DNA of 64,000 nt from NCBI RefSeq assembly GCF_034661175.1, contig NZ_CP141058.1:4092001-4156000 (forward strand), given 5' to 3'. The DNA is from Nocardioides renjunii (lineage in GTDB: Bacteria > Actinomycetota > Actinomycetes > Propionibacteriales > Nocardioidaceae). The notes below the pieces were generated by a model that searched no databases, had not been told where the DNA came from, and was given only the letters and a program-made list of their open reading frames with translations. Every line of letters starts with the position of its first letter. Positions within the stretch are counted from its first letter, which is position 1. Position numbers and translations under genes: made by a program. Shown here one piece after another: positions 7,522 to 15,823 of this stretch.

Positions 7522-8762
7522 CAGCCGGCGCCGCCCGGCGTCCAGTTCCGGGTGATCTCCGCGGTCGCGGCGTCCTCGGGGAGCACGATCTGCGGGGCGC
7601 CGTCCTGCCACTGGCCGATGAGGAAGTCGCCCTGCGGTGCGCCTGTCTCGTCCCACGACAGCGGGCCGAGGATGGTCTCCACCTCGTTCTCGTGCAGCCA
7701 GTCGGCGAGCGCCTGCTGGTCGTCGATGCTGCCGACGGCCTCGACGGCTGCCTGGAGCACCTCGGCGGCGGCGTAGGCGTCGGCGGCGTCCTCGGGGACC
7801 TCGCCTCCGCCGTACATCTCCTCGTACTTCGCGACGAACTCGGCGTTGCCGGGGGTGTCCGCGTCGGGCGAGTGGCTCACGGCGTAGAAGACGCCCTCGG
7901 TGTTGTCCTCCCCGATGCCCTCGGTGAACTGGCTGCCGAAGGACGGCGCGTTGGTCTGGAAGAACATGTCGGGCGTGAAGTCGGCCTTGAGCATGGCGCG
8001 CGTCATGCCGATGCCGTCCTCGAACTGGGCGCCGTGGACGACCAGGTCCGGGTCGGCGTTCTTCATGGCGCTGACGATCGTGTCGAAGTTCTTGGTGTCG
8101 ATCGCGTAGGTCTCCTCGTAGACCGTCTCGACCCCCGCCTCCTCGAGCATGGCCTGGATGCCGGCCACGTTGGGGGCGGCGAAGGGGTCGTCGAGGGTCG
8201 GGTAGGCGGCGGTCTCGGGGATCTCGCCCTCGGGGAGCTGGGCGACCCACTCGGCGAACACCTTGCCCTGCTTGTCAGCCGTGGACTGCTGGGCGAAGAA
8301 GAGGTACTCGAAGCCGCGGTTGAACATGTCGGGCGAGCCGCCGGCCGGCTCGACGTAGAGCATCTGGTTGCGCTCGGCCACTGCGGAGGCGGGGAGGTTG
8401 AGCAGCGAGGAGAAGGTGCCGAGGAGGAGGTCCACCCGGTCCTGGCTGATCAGCGCGTTGTAGTCGGTGACGATCGTGTTCTGGTTGGACGCGTCGTCCT
8501 TGATGACGAGCTCGACCTGGCGCCCGAGCAGGCCGCCGTCGGCGTTGACCATCTCCTGCCAGACCTTGTAGCCCTGCTCGGCGGCCTGGCCCGGCTGGGA
8601 GAACTCGCCGGTCAGCGGCAGGGAGCTGCCGATGACGATCGGGTCGTCGCTGCCGCCACCTCCGCCGTCGTCGCCACCGCAGGCGGCCAGGCTGGTGACC
8701 AGGACACCGGTCACCGCCGCGGCCATGAGGCTCCGACGTCCGCCTCGGGAAGTGTGGACCAT
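7521..8762 (-). CDS. substrate-binding lipoprotein of the LivK/amide-type ABC importer
   Basis: 413 aa from ATG 8762, which has GAGGAGG seven bases upstream; a further in-frame ATG at 8786 lacks a good site. The N-terminus is a lipoprotein signal (VLVTSLAACGG), followed by a Gly/Asp linker and a type I periplasmic-binding fold starting IVIGSSLPLTGEFSQPGQ, typical of LivJ/LivK/AmiC-like receptors. It is anchored outside the membrane and delivers ligand to the LivH/M-type permeases. It is the first gene of the operon. A LacI-type operator lies between its promoter and ribosome-binding site. The ligand cannot be inferred; position suggests a substrate or product of the adjacent catabolic island. 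Confidence 0.88.
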   Translation of the reverse strand: MVHTSRGGRRSLMAAAVTGVLVTSLAACGGDDGGGGGSDDPIVIGSSLPLTGEFSQPGQAAEQGYKVWQEMVNADGGLLGRQVELVIKDDASNQNTIVTDYNALISQDRVDLLLGTFSSLLNLPASAVAERNQMLYVEPAGGSPDMFNRGFEYLFFAQQSTADKQGKVFAEWVAQLPEGEIPETAAYPTLDDPFAAPNVAGIQAMLEEAGVETVYEETYAIDTKNFDTIVSAMKNADPDLVVHGAQFEDGIGMTRAMLKADFTPDMFFQTNAPSFGSQFTEGIGEDNTEGVFYAVSHSPDADTPGNAEFVAKYEEMYGGGEVPEDAADAYAAAEVLQAAVEAVGSIDDQQALADWLHENEVETILGPLSWDETGAPQGDFLIGQWQDGAPQIVLPEDAATAEITRNWTPGGAG

Positions 8763-8780
8763 GTTTCCTCCTCGGTCGAT

Positions 8781-8796
8781 CCGCAATCGATTGCGG
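8781..8796. promoter_or_regulatory. perfect 16-bp palindromic operator, LacI-family type
   Basis: CCGCAATCGATTGCGG is a perfect palindrome with a central CG, the hallmark of LacI/GalR-family operators (compare PurR or CcpA-type sites). It lies just downstream of the predicted -10 of the importer operon, where a bound repressor would block initiation or elongation. Near-identical sites occur at 32437, 32506 and 35332. A LacI-family gene lies at 37545-38579. Confidence 0.75.
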
Positions 8797-8803
8797 CATC
8801 GTC

Positions 8804-8832
8804 AGTGTTGTGAACTACGCCACACGTGTCAA
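8804..8832 (-). promoter_or_regulatory. promoter of the LivK-type importer operon
   Basis: On the minus strand, TTGACA (8832-8827) is followed by 17 bases and AACACT (8809-8804). The -35 is a perfect consensus and the -10 is weak, as expected for a regulated promoter. The palindromic operator begins eight bases further downstream. Confidence 0.6.
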
Positions 8833-8961
8833 GGGATCCCCCGTCAAAAGTCCCGCAAGGCACACTGAGCCACGGCAACGACCGTGCCGCTGCGTCTTTC
8901 GGTACGCCGCCCCGCACCCGCGTCGTGGGGCCCGACGGCTCGGCAAGCGGCACCGCCACCC

Positions 8962-8977
8962 TTGCAATCGGTTGTGG
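8962..8977. promoter_or_regulatory. imperfect LacI-type operator upstream of the FAD oxidoreductase gene
   Basis: TTGCAATCGGTTGTGG keeps the left half-site TTGCAATC and a degenerate right half. It lies 37 bases before the start of the divergently transcribed FAD oxidoreductase gene. It may be a weaker site that places that gene under the same regulator, or an auxiliary site for looping with 8781. Confidence 0.4.
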
Positions 8978-9013
8978 CCCCTGCCAGCCTGAGCCGACCG
9001 AGAGGAGAGCGAC

Positions 9014-10573
9014 ATGGTGCTGGAACCGGTCCCGGACGACCTGCCCGCGCGCGCCGAGGTGGTGGTGGTCGGTGCCGGTCACAACTCGCTGGTCGCGGCG
9101 GCCTACCTCGCCCGCGCCGGTCTCGAGGTGCTGGTGCTGGAGGCCTCGCCCGGCATCGGCGGCAACACCCGCACCGAGGAGCTGACGCTGCCCGGGTTCG
9201 CCCACGACTCGTGCAGCAGCGCCCACGTGCTGATCCAGAACAACCCCCTCGTCCGCGACGACGAGCTGGGGCTCGTCGCCGACCAGGGGCTGCGCTACCT
9301 GACCACGGACCCGGCCGTCGTGATGCCGCAGCCGGACGGCGACGTGCTGGTGATGCGACCGGACCTGGAGGCGACGTGCGACGAGCTGGCCCGGTTCTCC
9401 TCGCGGGACGCGCGCGCGTTCGCGGAGATGGTGGCGACGTGGCGCGGCGGCCTGGGCGCGGCGCACGGCAGGTGGAGCTCCGCGCTGGCGCAGCCCGACG
9501 ACGCCACCACCGCGGCGTACGTCGCGCTCCGCGCCCGCAGCGCCTGGGACGTCGTCCACGAGACCTACGAGCACCCGGTCGTGCGCTCGTTCGTGCTGTG
9601 GCTCGCGATGGCCACGATCCAGGACCCCCGTCGGCGGGGCACGGGCTTCCTGCCGTCCTCGCTGGCCGTCGGCCGGCTCGACCACGGCTGGTCCACGCCC
9701 GTCGGCGGCAGCCAGGCGCTGCCCGACGCGCTGGCCCGCGTGGTCGTCGCCCACGGCGGTCGGGTGCTCTGCTCCTCCCCCGTGGACGGCTACGTCAGCG
9801 ACGGGCGCCGCATCACCGGCGTCCGCGTCGGCGGGCGGACGGTGGCCGCGGACCGCGCCGTCGTCGCCGGTGGCCACCTCGCCCGGGTGGCCGACCAGGT
9901 GGTCGGCGCGGCACCGACGCCCGACCTCGTCGAGGCGCGCGACACCTGGCGGCCGGGACTCAGCGTGCTGGCCGTCCACGCCGCCCTCCGCGGCGACCTC
10001 TCGTACGGCGACGCCGGGATCGCCAGCGCCGCGGCGGGCCTCGGCACCACCGACGGCATGGCGCGCCACCTCGACCGGTGCGCGGCGGGCGAGGTCGACG
10101 CCGACGACCCGTGGCTGCTGGTCGTCAACCAGACCGTGGTCGACCCCGGTCGGGTGGCCGGCACCGGGGGGACGTTCAAGATCCTCACGATGGCGCCGTG
10201 GCGGCGCGCCGACGGTCGCTCGTGGGCGGACACCCGCGACGAGCACGGCGCGGCGCTCGTCGAGCTCGTCCGCCGGCGGACCGGCGGCCTGGCCGACGCG
10301 GACGTCCTGTCCGTGCGGACCGAGTCACCTCCCGACGTCGCCGCCCACAACCCGCAGAACCTCGGCGGCTCCTGCCACGGCGGCGAGTTCCTCCTCGGTG
10401 ACGCAGTGCTGCCGGGGTGGCCCCGCTACGACACGGGCATCGAGGGCCTCTTCCTCACCGGCTCGACCACGCACCCCGGCGGGTCGGTGTCAGGACGGCC
10501 CGGCCGCAACGCGGCACGGACCGTCCTGACCGCCCTGGGGCGGGACCCCCTCGACGTGATGGGCCCCGCCTGA
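9014..10573 (+). CDS. phytoene-dehydrogenase-like FAD-dependent oxidoreductase
   Basis: 519 aa from ATG 9014, preceded by GAGAGGAGAG. The N-terminus has the Rossmann dinucleotide loop VVVVGAGHNSLVAAAYLARA (about residues 16-35) and the acidic ribose-binding end LVLEAS. The C-terminus has a second FAD contact, GLFLTGSTTHPGGSVSGRPG. This is the layout of the phytoene desaturase/amine oxidase-like superfamily; no carotenoid genes lie nearby, so a catabolic oxidation or isomerisation is more likely. It is divergent from the ABC importer, and a degenerate LacI-type operator precedes it. Its end is 24 bp from the convergent amidohydrolase stop. The superfamily is confident; the substrate is unknown. 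Confidence 0.82.
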   Translation: MVLEPVPDDLPARAEVVVVGAGHNSLVAAAYLARAGLEVLVLEASPGIGGNTRTEELTLPGFAHDSCSSAHVLIQNNPLVRDDELGLVADQGLRYLTTDPAVVMPQPDGDVLVMRPDLEATCDELARFSSRDARAFAEMVATWRGGLGAAHGRWSSALAQPDDATTAAYVALRARSAWDVVHETYEHPVVRSFVLWLAMATIQDPRRRGTGFLPSSLAVGRLDHGWSTPVGGSQALPDALARVVVAHGGRVLCSSPVDGYVSDGRRITGVRVGGRTVAADRAVVAGGHLARVADQVVGAAPTPDLVEARDTWRPGLSVLAVHAALRGDLSYGDAGIASAAAGLGTTDGMARHLDRCAAGEVDADDPWLLVVNQTVVDPGRVAGTGGTFKILTMAPWRRADGRSWADTRDEHGAALVELVRRRTGGLADADVLSVRTESPPDVAAHNPQNLGGSCHGGEFLLGDAVLPGWPRYDTGIEGLFLTGSTTHPGGSVSGRPGRNAARTVLTALGRDPLDVMGPA

Positions 10574-10596
10574 GCCGACTCCCCGCGGAGGGATGG

Positions 10597-12078
10597 TCAG
10601 CGGGCCAGCAGCGCCGCGATCGCCTGCTCGGTGCTGCGCACCACCCGCTCGGTGTCGACGTCGAGCAGCCGGCCACCGCGCTTGCGGAACCGTCCGTCGA
10701 CGATGACGGTGTCGACGTTCTCCGCTCCGGCCGCGAGCGCGAGGGTGTTGGCGACGTCGATGACCGGCGCCGTGGCGACGTCGTGGCGCCGGACCATGAC
10801 GACGTCGGCCCGCTTGCCCGGGGTCAGCGAGCCGGTGACGTCGCCGAGGCCGAGGCTGCGGGCGCCGTCGATCGTCGCCATCTGGAGCACCCGGCGCGTG
10901 TTGATCGACAGCTCCTGCTCGGCGACGCCGCGGTGCAGGCCCGTCGTCAGGCGCATCACCGCCCACATGTCGGCCGACCCCACCAGCGACAGGGTGTCGA
11001 CCGAGAGCGTCAGCAGCACGCCGCTGTCGACCATGTCCTTCACGGGCGAGATGCCGTAGCCGATGAGGAGCTCCGACATCGGCGAGATGCTCACGCTGGC
11101 ACCCGAGTCGCGGATCGCCGCCCGCTCCTCCGGGGTGGTGTAGAGCGCGTGGATCAGCTGCGTGTCCGGGCCGAGCATGTCCTGCTCGGCCAGCTGCCGC
11201 ACCATCTGCAGCGCGCCCTGCGCGCGCGTGGAGTTGGCGTGGTAGCTCACCGGCAGTCCCAGGCCGCGCGCCGCGTCGTACTCGGGGCGGAAGACGGCCT
11301 CACCGACGAGCCCCGGCGGCCGCCCGGCCAGGCCGAGGTGCATGAGCGGCACGCGTCCGCTGTCGAACCACTCGCGCTGCACGCGGGCGATGTCGGCCAG
11401 GTCGATCACCGACGTGCCGGGGTAGCCCTGCGGGGTCCCGTAGGAGAACCGGCCGCGCAGGCCGACCTCGCGGTGGGCCTGCAGGTTGGCGTCCGCGTGG
11501 TCGGGCGTGCGGATGTTGTGCGACCAGTCGTTGACGGTCGTGACCCCGGTGTTGAGGGCGTCGACCAGCGCGAGGCGCGCTCCCTGGTAGAGGTCCGAGG
11601 GCAGCGCACGCACGCCGTTGGCGACGTTGAGGGCGAAGTAGGCCGTCGCGGGCGACGAGCTGGCCATGGACCTGAACAGCGTGGTCCACAGGTGCCAGTG
11701 CGTGTCGACGAGGCCGGGCATGACGACCATGCCGCGCGCGTCGATCCGGCCGCCACGGGCACGGAGGCCGCGTCCGACCGCGACGATGCGGCCGTCCTTG
11801 ACGTGCACGTCCCCGCCGTCGAGATCGCCGACCGCCGGGTCCATCGACACGACGTAGCCACCGGTGAGGACGTACTCGCGCGGACCGCGGCCGTGGTCGT
11901 GCCCGTGGTCGGGGTGCGACCCGCGCCCGCGCCCGGCCGCGGCGGGCGAGGCCACCGCGGCGGCCCCGAGCGCCCCGGCGGCCGCCGCAGCGCCGCCCAG
12001 CATCGAGCGCCGGTTGATGCCGGTCCTCTGGTTCTCGGCCTGCTTGTCGTCCTGCATGTCGTCCTGCATGTCGTCCAT
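10597..12078 (-). CDS. Tat-exported amidohydrolase (metallo-dependent hydrolase)
   Basis: 493 aa. The N-terminus has an acidic repeat (DDMQDDMQDDKQ), then the twin-arginine signal NRRSMLGG, an Ala-rich hydrophobic run and ASPAAA before a His-rich stretch (HPDHGHDHG). The catalytic domain follows the ATZ/TRZ/cytosine-deaminase pattern: metal-binding HWH in GLVDTHWHLW, later His residues in SYHANS and LIHALYTT, Asp in LSVDTLSL, and a second beta domain that closes the sandwich. Export is unusual for this family, and the His-rich linker might help metal loading. ATG 12078 has GGAGGACACC upstream. It lies 44 bp after the E2 gene on the same strand, so it is probably the last gene of the E1-E2 operon. 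The substrate is likely an amide or heterocycle. Confidence 0.8.
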   Translation of the reverse strand: MDDMQDDMQDDKQAENQRTGINRRSMLGGAAAAAGALGAAAVASPAAAGRGRGSHPDHGHDHGRGPREYVLTGGYVVSMDPAVGDLDGGDVHVKDGRIVAVGRGLRARGGRIDARGMVVMPGLVDTHWHLWTTLFRSMASSSPATAYFALNVANGVRALPSDLYQGARLALVDALNTGVTTVNDWSHNIRTPDHADANLQAHREVGLRGRFSYGTPQGYPGTSVIDLADIARVQREWFDSGRVPLMHLGLAGRPPGLVGEAVFRPEYDAARGLGLPVSYHANSTRAQGALQMVRQLAEQDMLGPDTQLIHALYTTPEERAAIRDSGASVSISPMSELLIGYGISPVKDMVDSGVLLTLSVDTLSLVGSADMWAVMRLTTGLHRGVAEQELSINTRRVLQMATIDGARSLGLGDVTGSLTPGKRADVVMVRRHDVATAPVIDVANTLALAAGAENVDTVIVDGRFRKRGGRLLDVDTERVVRSTEQAIAALLAR

Positions 12079-12121
12079 CTGGTGTCCTCCTGGGGACCCC
12101 GGGCGCCGGTCGGCGCCGTCG

Positions 12122-13504
12122 TCAGGCGAGGAGCCGCACGGGGCGCTCCAGCAACGCGGTCAGCTCCGCCAGCCAGCGCGCGGCGACGACACCGTCGACG
12201 GGCCGGTGGTCGACCGAGAGGGTCAGGCTCATCACCGAGCCGGGGACGACGCGGCCGTCCTCGACGACCGGCTCGTCCCGCACGGCGCCCACCGCGAGGA
12301 TCGCGGCGTGGGGCGGGTTGATGATCGCGGCGAACTCCTCCACGCCGAACATGCCGAGGTTGGTCACGGTGATGGACCCGCCCTCGAGCTCGTCCTGCCG
12401 CAGCCGTCCTCGTCGCGCGCGGTCGGCGAGCTCGCGCACGCCGGACGCCAGCGCGGAGACCGACAGGGAGCCGACGTCACGCACCACCGGCGTGAGGAGG
12501 CCGCGGTCGGTGGCGACGGCGACGGCGACGTCCGCGCGCTGCCACCGGCGTACGGCGTCGTCGCGCCAGGTGACGTTGAGGTCGGGCACCCGCTGGTGGG
12601 CGATGGCCACCGCCTTGACGACCAGGTCGTTGACCGACACCTTCACCTCGCCGTCGAGGGCCTCGTTGAGCTCGGCCCGCAGCGCGAGCAGCCGCTCGGC
12701 GCGGATGGTGGTGCGGACGTAGAAGTGCGGGGCGTCCTGCTTGCTCGAGGCGAGGCGCTCGGCGACGGCACGACGCAGCCGGGTGTGCGGGACGTCCTCG
12801 TAGCCGGCGTCGGTCGCCGCCGGCGCGGGCGCCGGTGCAGCAGGAGCGACGGGTGCAGCGACGGGTGCCGCTACGGGAGCGGCACTGCGGGCGGCCAGGG
12901 CGGCCTCGACGTCGCGGCGCAGGATCCGCTGCTTGGGGCCGGTGCCGGGGATGTCGTCGATGCCCAGGCCCGCGTCGCGGGCGATCTTGCGCGCGAGCGG
13001 GCTGGCGAAGACCCGACCGCCGCGACGGGACGGAGCCGGGGTGCTCGGCGGCACGGGCGGGGCGGCCGGCACGGGCGGGGCGGCCGGCACGGGCGGCTCG
13101 ACCGGGGCCTCCTCGGTGATCGGGCTGCCGGACCCGGGGTCGACGTCGGGCTCCGCCCGCTCGACCTGCTCGACCGGCTCGGCCTGGTCGGCCGGATCGG
13201 GCTGCGCGGCCGGGTCGCCGACCCCCAGCTCGCGCAGCAGCGCGGGCAGGTCGTCGACCCGCTCGCCGGGTGTGCCGAGGACGGCGATCGGGGCGCCCAC
13301 CTCGACCTGCGCCCCGGCCGCCACCAGCGTCGTGAGGACCACGCCCGGGGCGTCGGCCTCGATGTCGACGAGCGCCTTGTCGGTCTCGACGGTCGCCAGC
13401 GCGTCGGCGGCGTCGAAGTCGACGGCCTCGGCCACCAGCCACTCGGCCAGGACGGCCTCGGTGGCGTTGGCGGAGACGCTCGGCATCCGCAGCACCCGGG
13501 GCAC
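12122..13504 (-). CDS. dihydrolipoamide acyltransferase (E2) of a 2-oxoacid dehydrogenase complex
   Basis: About 460 aa from a GTG at 13504, one base after the E1 stop. Domains in order: lipoyl domain with lysine in ETDKALVDIEAD (about residue 42); long Pro/Ala linker; peripheral-subunit-binding domain (SPLARKIARDAGLGIDDI, about 165-200); catalytic acyltransferase domain with DHRPVDG (HxxxDG) near residue 431. It transfers the acyl group made by the fused E1 to CoA. No E3 is encoded here, so one from elsewhere must serve. The downstream amidohydrolase is co-oriented. It resembles acetoin- or pyruvate-type E2 proteins; the oxoacid is unknown. A second E2 (53721-55337) belongs to a branched-chain complex. 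Confidence 0.88.
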   Translation of the reverse strand: MPRVLRMPSVSANATEAVLAEWLVAEAVDFDAADALATVETDKALVDIEADAPGVVLTTLVAAGAQVEVGAPIAVLGTPGERVDDLPALLRELGVGDPAAQPDPADQAEPVEQVERAEPDVDPGSGSPITEEAPVEPPVPAAPPVPAAPPVPPSTPAPSRRGGRVFASPLARKIARDAGLGIDDIPGTGPKQRILRRDVEAALAARSAAPVAAPVAAPVAPAAPAPAPAATDAGYEDVPHTRLRRAVAERLASSKQDAPHFYVRTTIRAERLLALRAELNEALDGEVKVSVNDLVVKAVAIAHQRVPDLNVTWRDDAVRRWQRADVAVAVATDRGLLTPVVRDVGSLSVSALASGVRELADRARRGRLRQDELEGGSITVTNLGMFGVEEFAAIINPPHAAILAVGAVRDEPVVEDGRVVPGSVMSLTLSVDHRPVDGVVAARWLAELTALLERPVRLLA

Positions 13505-13505
13505 C

Positions 13506-15686
13506 TCAGTACCTCGCGATCTCGGTGAGCTCGGCGATGACCTCGTCCTTCTGGGCGATCGCCGCGCGCTCCAGCACCTTGCTGATGCTCGGCGAGGCCT
13601 CGGCACCGGTGACCCGGCGCACGGGGGCGTCGAGCAGGTCGAAGAAGCGCCGGTGGATCTCGTCGGCCAGCCACCCGCCGTACGACGTGCCGACCGCGCC
13701 CTGCTCGGCGATCATCACCTGGTTGGTCTTGGTGATGCTCGCCTCGATCGTGTCCCAGTCGATGCTGGCGCGGTCGAGCCACCGCAGGTCGATGACCTCG
13801 GCGTCGACCTCCGCGAACTCCTCGACGGCCTCGAGCACGAAGGGCACCATCCCGAGGTAGGTGAGGATCGTGGCGTCCTTGCCCTCGCGGCGGATCGCCG
13901 CCTTGCCGACGGGCAGGCAGTAGTCGAGGTCGTCCACCGGGCCGGGACCGACGGCGTTGTAGAGGTCGACGTGCTCGAGCACGACGACCGGGTCCTGGCA
14001 GCGGAGCGCGGTGTTCATCAGCCCGACGTAGTCGTAGGGCGTGGTCGGCGCCACGATGCGCCAGCCGGCGGAGGTGGCGAGGATCCCGGCCGGGTCCATC
14101 GAGTGCTGGGAGCCGTAGCCCGTGCCCATCGCCACCTTGCTGCGCAGGACGAGGGGGACGGGGCCGTCTCCGCCGTACATGTGTCGGGCCCGCGCCACCT
14201 GGTTGAACAGCTGGTCGGCCGCCACCCACATGAAGTCGGCGTACATGAACTCCACGACCGGCGTGAACCGCCCGTCGAGGGCGACGCCGCAGGCCAACCC
14301 CGTGAAGGCGTTCTCACTGATGGGCGTGCCGAGGATGCGGTCGGGGAAGCGCTCCGCGAGGCCGCGGGTGGCGCCGTTGGTGCCGCCGTTGAGCCGGTGC
14401 ACGTCCTCACCCATGACGACCACGCCCTCGTCGGTCTCCATCCGGCGCCCGAGCACGGCGGCGATGGACTCGACGAGCTTCATCTCCTGCACGGGGACCG
14501 CGTGGCCCTCGGCCGGGACGACGCGGGCGTCGTCCATCTCGCTGAGGTCGCCACGGACACCGACGTCGACCCAGGCGGGGTCCGGCCACTCCTCCGCACG
14601 GATCCGGCGCTGGCCGGGCTTGCCGCCCGGTACGGGCTCGAGCAGGACCTCGCTGATCTCCTCCATCACGGCCCGCGCCTGGGCGAGCGCGCGGTCGGCG
14701 TCGCCCTCGCCGAGCAGGCCGAGCCGCTCGAGGTGGGCGGACGTGATCGTCAGCGGGTCGCGCCGGCGCCACTCCTTCTCCTCCTCCTTGTCGCGGTAGC
14801 CGAAGGCGCTGCCCGCGAAGCCGCCGTTCTGGTGGAAGAAGCGGTAGGTGTCGACCTCGACCACTGTCGAGCCGCGGCCGGCCCGCATGTGCTCGACGGC
14901 CTCGGACATGGCGAGGTGGACCGCGAGGGGGTCCTGCCCGTCGACCTTCCAGGACGCCAGGTTGAAGCCGAGGCCGCGCGCCGACAGCCGCGGCTCGGCG
15001 GTCGCCTCCTCCACGGAGGTCGACACGGCATAGCGGTTGTTCTCGATGAAGAAGCACACCGGCAACGCCCAGGCGCCGGCGAGGTTCATGGTCTCGAGCG
15101 TGGACCCGATGTTGACCGCGCCGTCGCCGAAGTAGGTGACCGAGACCGCGTCGGTGCCGGCACGCTGGTGGGCGAAGGCGAACCCGGCCGCCTGCGGGAC
15201 GCCGCCGCCGACGATGGCGTTGGTGCCCATGGCGCCGGCGGCCTTCCACTGCAGGTGCATCGAGCCGCCGCGGCCGTGGCTCCAGCCGCGGTCGAGGCCG
15301 GCGATCTCGGCGAGGGTGCGCAGCAGCACGTCGCGGACCGCGTCCGACGGCGCCGCGAGCGGGTCCATGCCGTCGGGCTCGACGTGGTGCAGCGCCTTGG
15401 CGAGGAACTGGTGGTGTCCGCGGTGCGAGCCGTTGACCGAGTCCCGGCTGGTGAGGGCGAGCACGGAGCCGACGGCGCCGCCCTCCTGCCCGATGCTCGA
15501 GTGGGCGGGGCCGTGGATCAGCCCCGCGCCCGAGAGGTCGAGGACGTGCTGCTCGAAGGCGCGGATCCAGACCAGCTGGGCGAGGAACGTCCGCAGCAGC
15601 GCCGGGTCGGCACCGTCCCAGTCCTCGTCGGAGACGACGACCTCGACCCACGGGGCCGCGGGCGTGAGCTGACGGTGCTGGGGCAT
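13506..15686 (-). CDS. fused alpha-beta E1 of a thiamine-dependent 2-oxoacid dehydrogenase
   Basis: 726 aa. The alpha part (about 1-330) contains the thiamine-diphosphate motif starting GDGAVNIGS near residue 188 and ending in ENN, and HGRGGSMH as in acetoin/pyruvate E1-alpha. The beta part (from about 395) starts VQEMKLVESIAAVL and includes MGEDV, PISENAFTGLACGVAL and EFMYADF. The two chains, usually separate genes, form one polypeptide. It decarboxylates a 2-oxoacid or acetoin-like ketone and acylates E2. AAGGAG precedes ATG 15686. The gene is divergent from the VOC/GntR operon, with the palindrome TTTGGATCCAAA between them, so it is probably GntR-controlled. Confidence 0.88.
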   Translation of the reverse strand: MPQHRQLTPAAPWVEVVVSDEDWDGADPALLRTFLAQLVWIRAFEQHVLDLSGAGLIHGPAHSSIGQEGGAVGSVLALTSRDSVNGSHRGHHQFLAKALHHVEPDGMDPLAAPSDAVRDVLLRTLAEIAGLDRGWSHGRGGSMHLQWKAAGAMGTNAIVGGGVPQAAGFAFAHQRAGTDAVSVTYFGDGAVNIGSTLETMNLAGAWALPVCFFIENNRYAVSTSVEEATAEPRLSARGLGFNLASWKVDGQDPLAVHLAMSEAVEHMRAGRGSTVVEVDTYRFFHQNGGFAGSAFGYRDKEEEKEWRRRDPLTITSAHLERLGLLGEGDADRALAQARAVMEEISEVLLEPVPGGKPGQRRIRAEEWPDPAWVDVGVRGDLSEMDDARVVPAEGHAVPVQEMKLVESIAAVLGRRMETDEGVVVMGEDVHRLNGGTNGATRGLAERFPDRILGTPISENAFTGLACGVALDGRFTPVVEFMYADFMWVAADQLFNQVARARHMYGGDGPVPLVLRSKVAMGTGYGSQHSMDPAGILATSAGWRIVAPTTPYDYVGLMNTALRCQDPVVVLEHVDLYNAVGPGPVDDLDYCLPVGKAAIRREGKDATILTYLGMVPFVLEAVEEFAEVDAEVIDLRWLDRASIDWDTIEASITKTNQVMIAEQGAVGTSYGGWLADEIHRRFFDLLDAPVRRVTGAEASPSISKVLERAAIAQKDEVIAELTEIARY

Positions 15687-15727
15687 GACACTCCTTCATG
15701 ACGGGCGCGCCGTCACTGTGGCACAGG

Positions 15728-15739
15728 TTTGGATCCAAA
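15728..15739. promoter_or_regulatory. palindromic operator TTTGGATCCAAA in the divergent promoter region
   Basis: A perfect 12-bp palindrome in the 137-bp gap between the E1 gene (minus) and the VOC gene (plus). Such short symmetric sites suit the GntR-family regulator encoded as the second gene of the plus operon. It is a likely single control point for both arms of the catabolic island. Confidence 0.6.
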
Positions 15740-15800
15740 ATCCAGAGGTGTGAGTGATGGACACCACACCGGCCTGCGTGCTTTGCTGGCGCAGAAGCCG

Positions 15801-15817
15801 TTTGGGATCCAAGGAGG
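15801..15817 (+). promoter_or_regulatory. second GGATCC half-palindrome overlapping the VOC ribosome-binding site
   Basis: TTTGGGATCCAAGG repeats the upstream operator with one extra G between the TTGG and CCAA arms. The ribosome-binding site AAGGAGG (15811-15817) overlaps it directly. A regulator bound here would also mask translation signals or act as a road-block. Confidence 0.45.
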
Positions 15818-15823
15818 CCGTGC

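Noticed and set aside
4023..8762. Naming the importer a leucine/isoleucine/valine transporter
   Set aside because: The family covers amides, urea, aromatic acids and others; the LacI-type operator and catabolic neighbours argue against a plain branched-chain role.
8833..8840. GGGATCCC as an extra GntR operator near the importer promoter
   Set aside because: It contains GGATCC but lacks the flanking TT...AA arms of the candidate operator at 15728 and lies in a promoter already explained by the LacI-type site.
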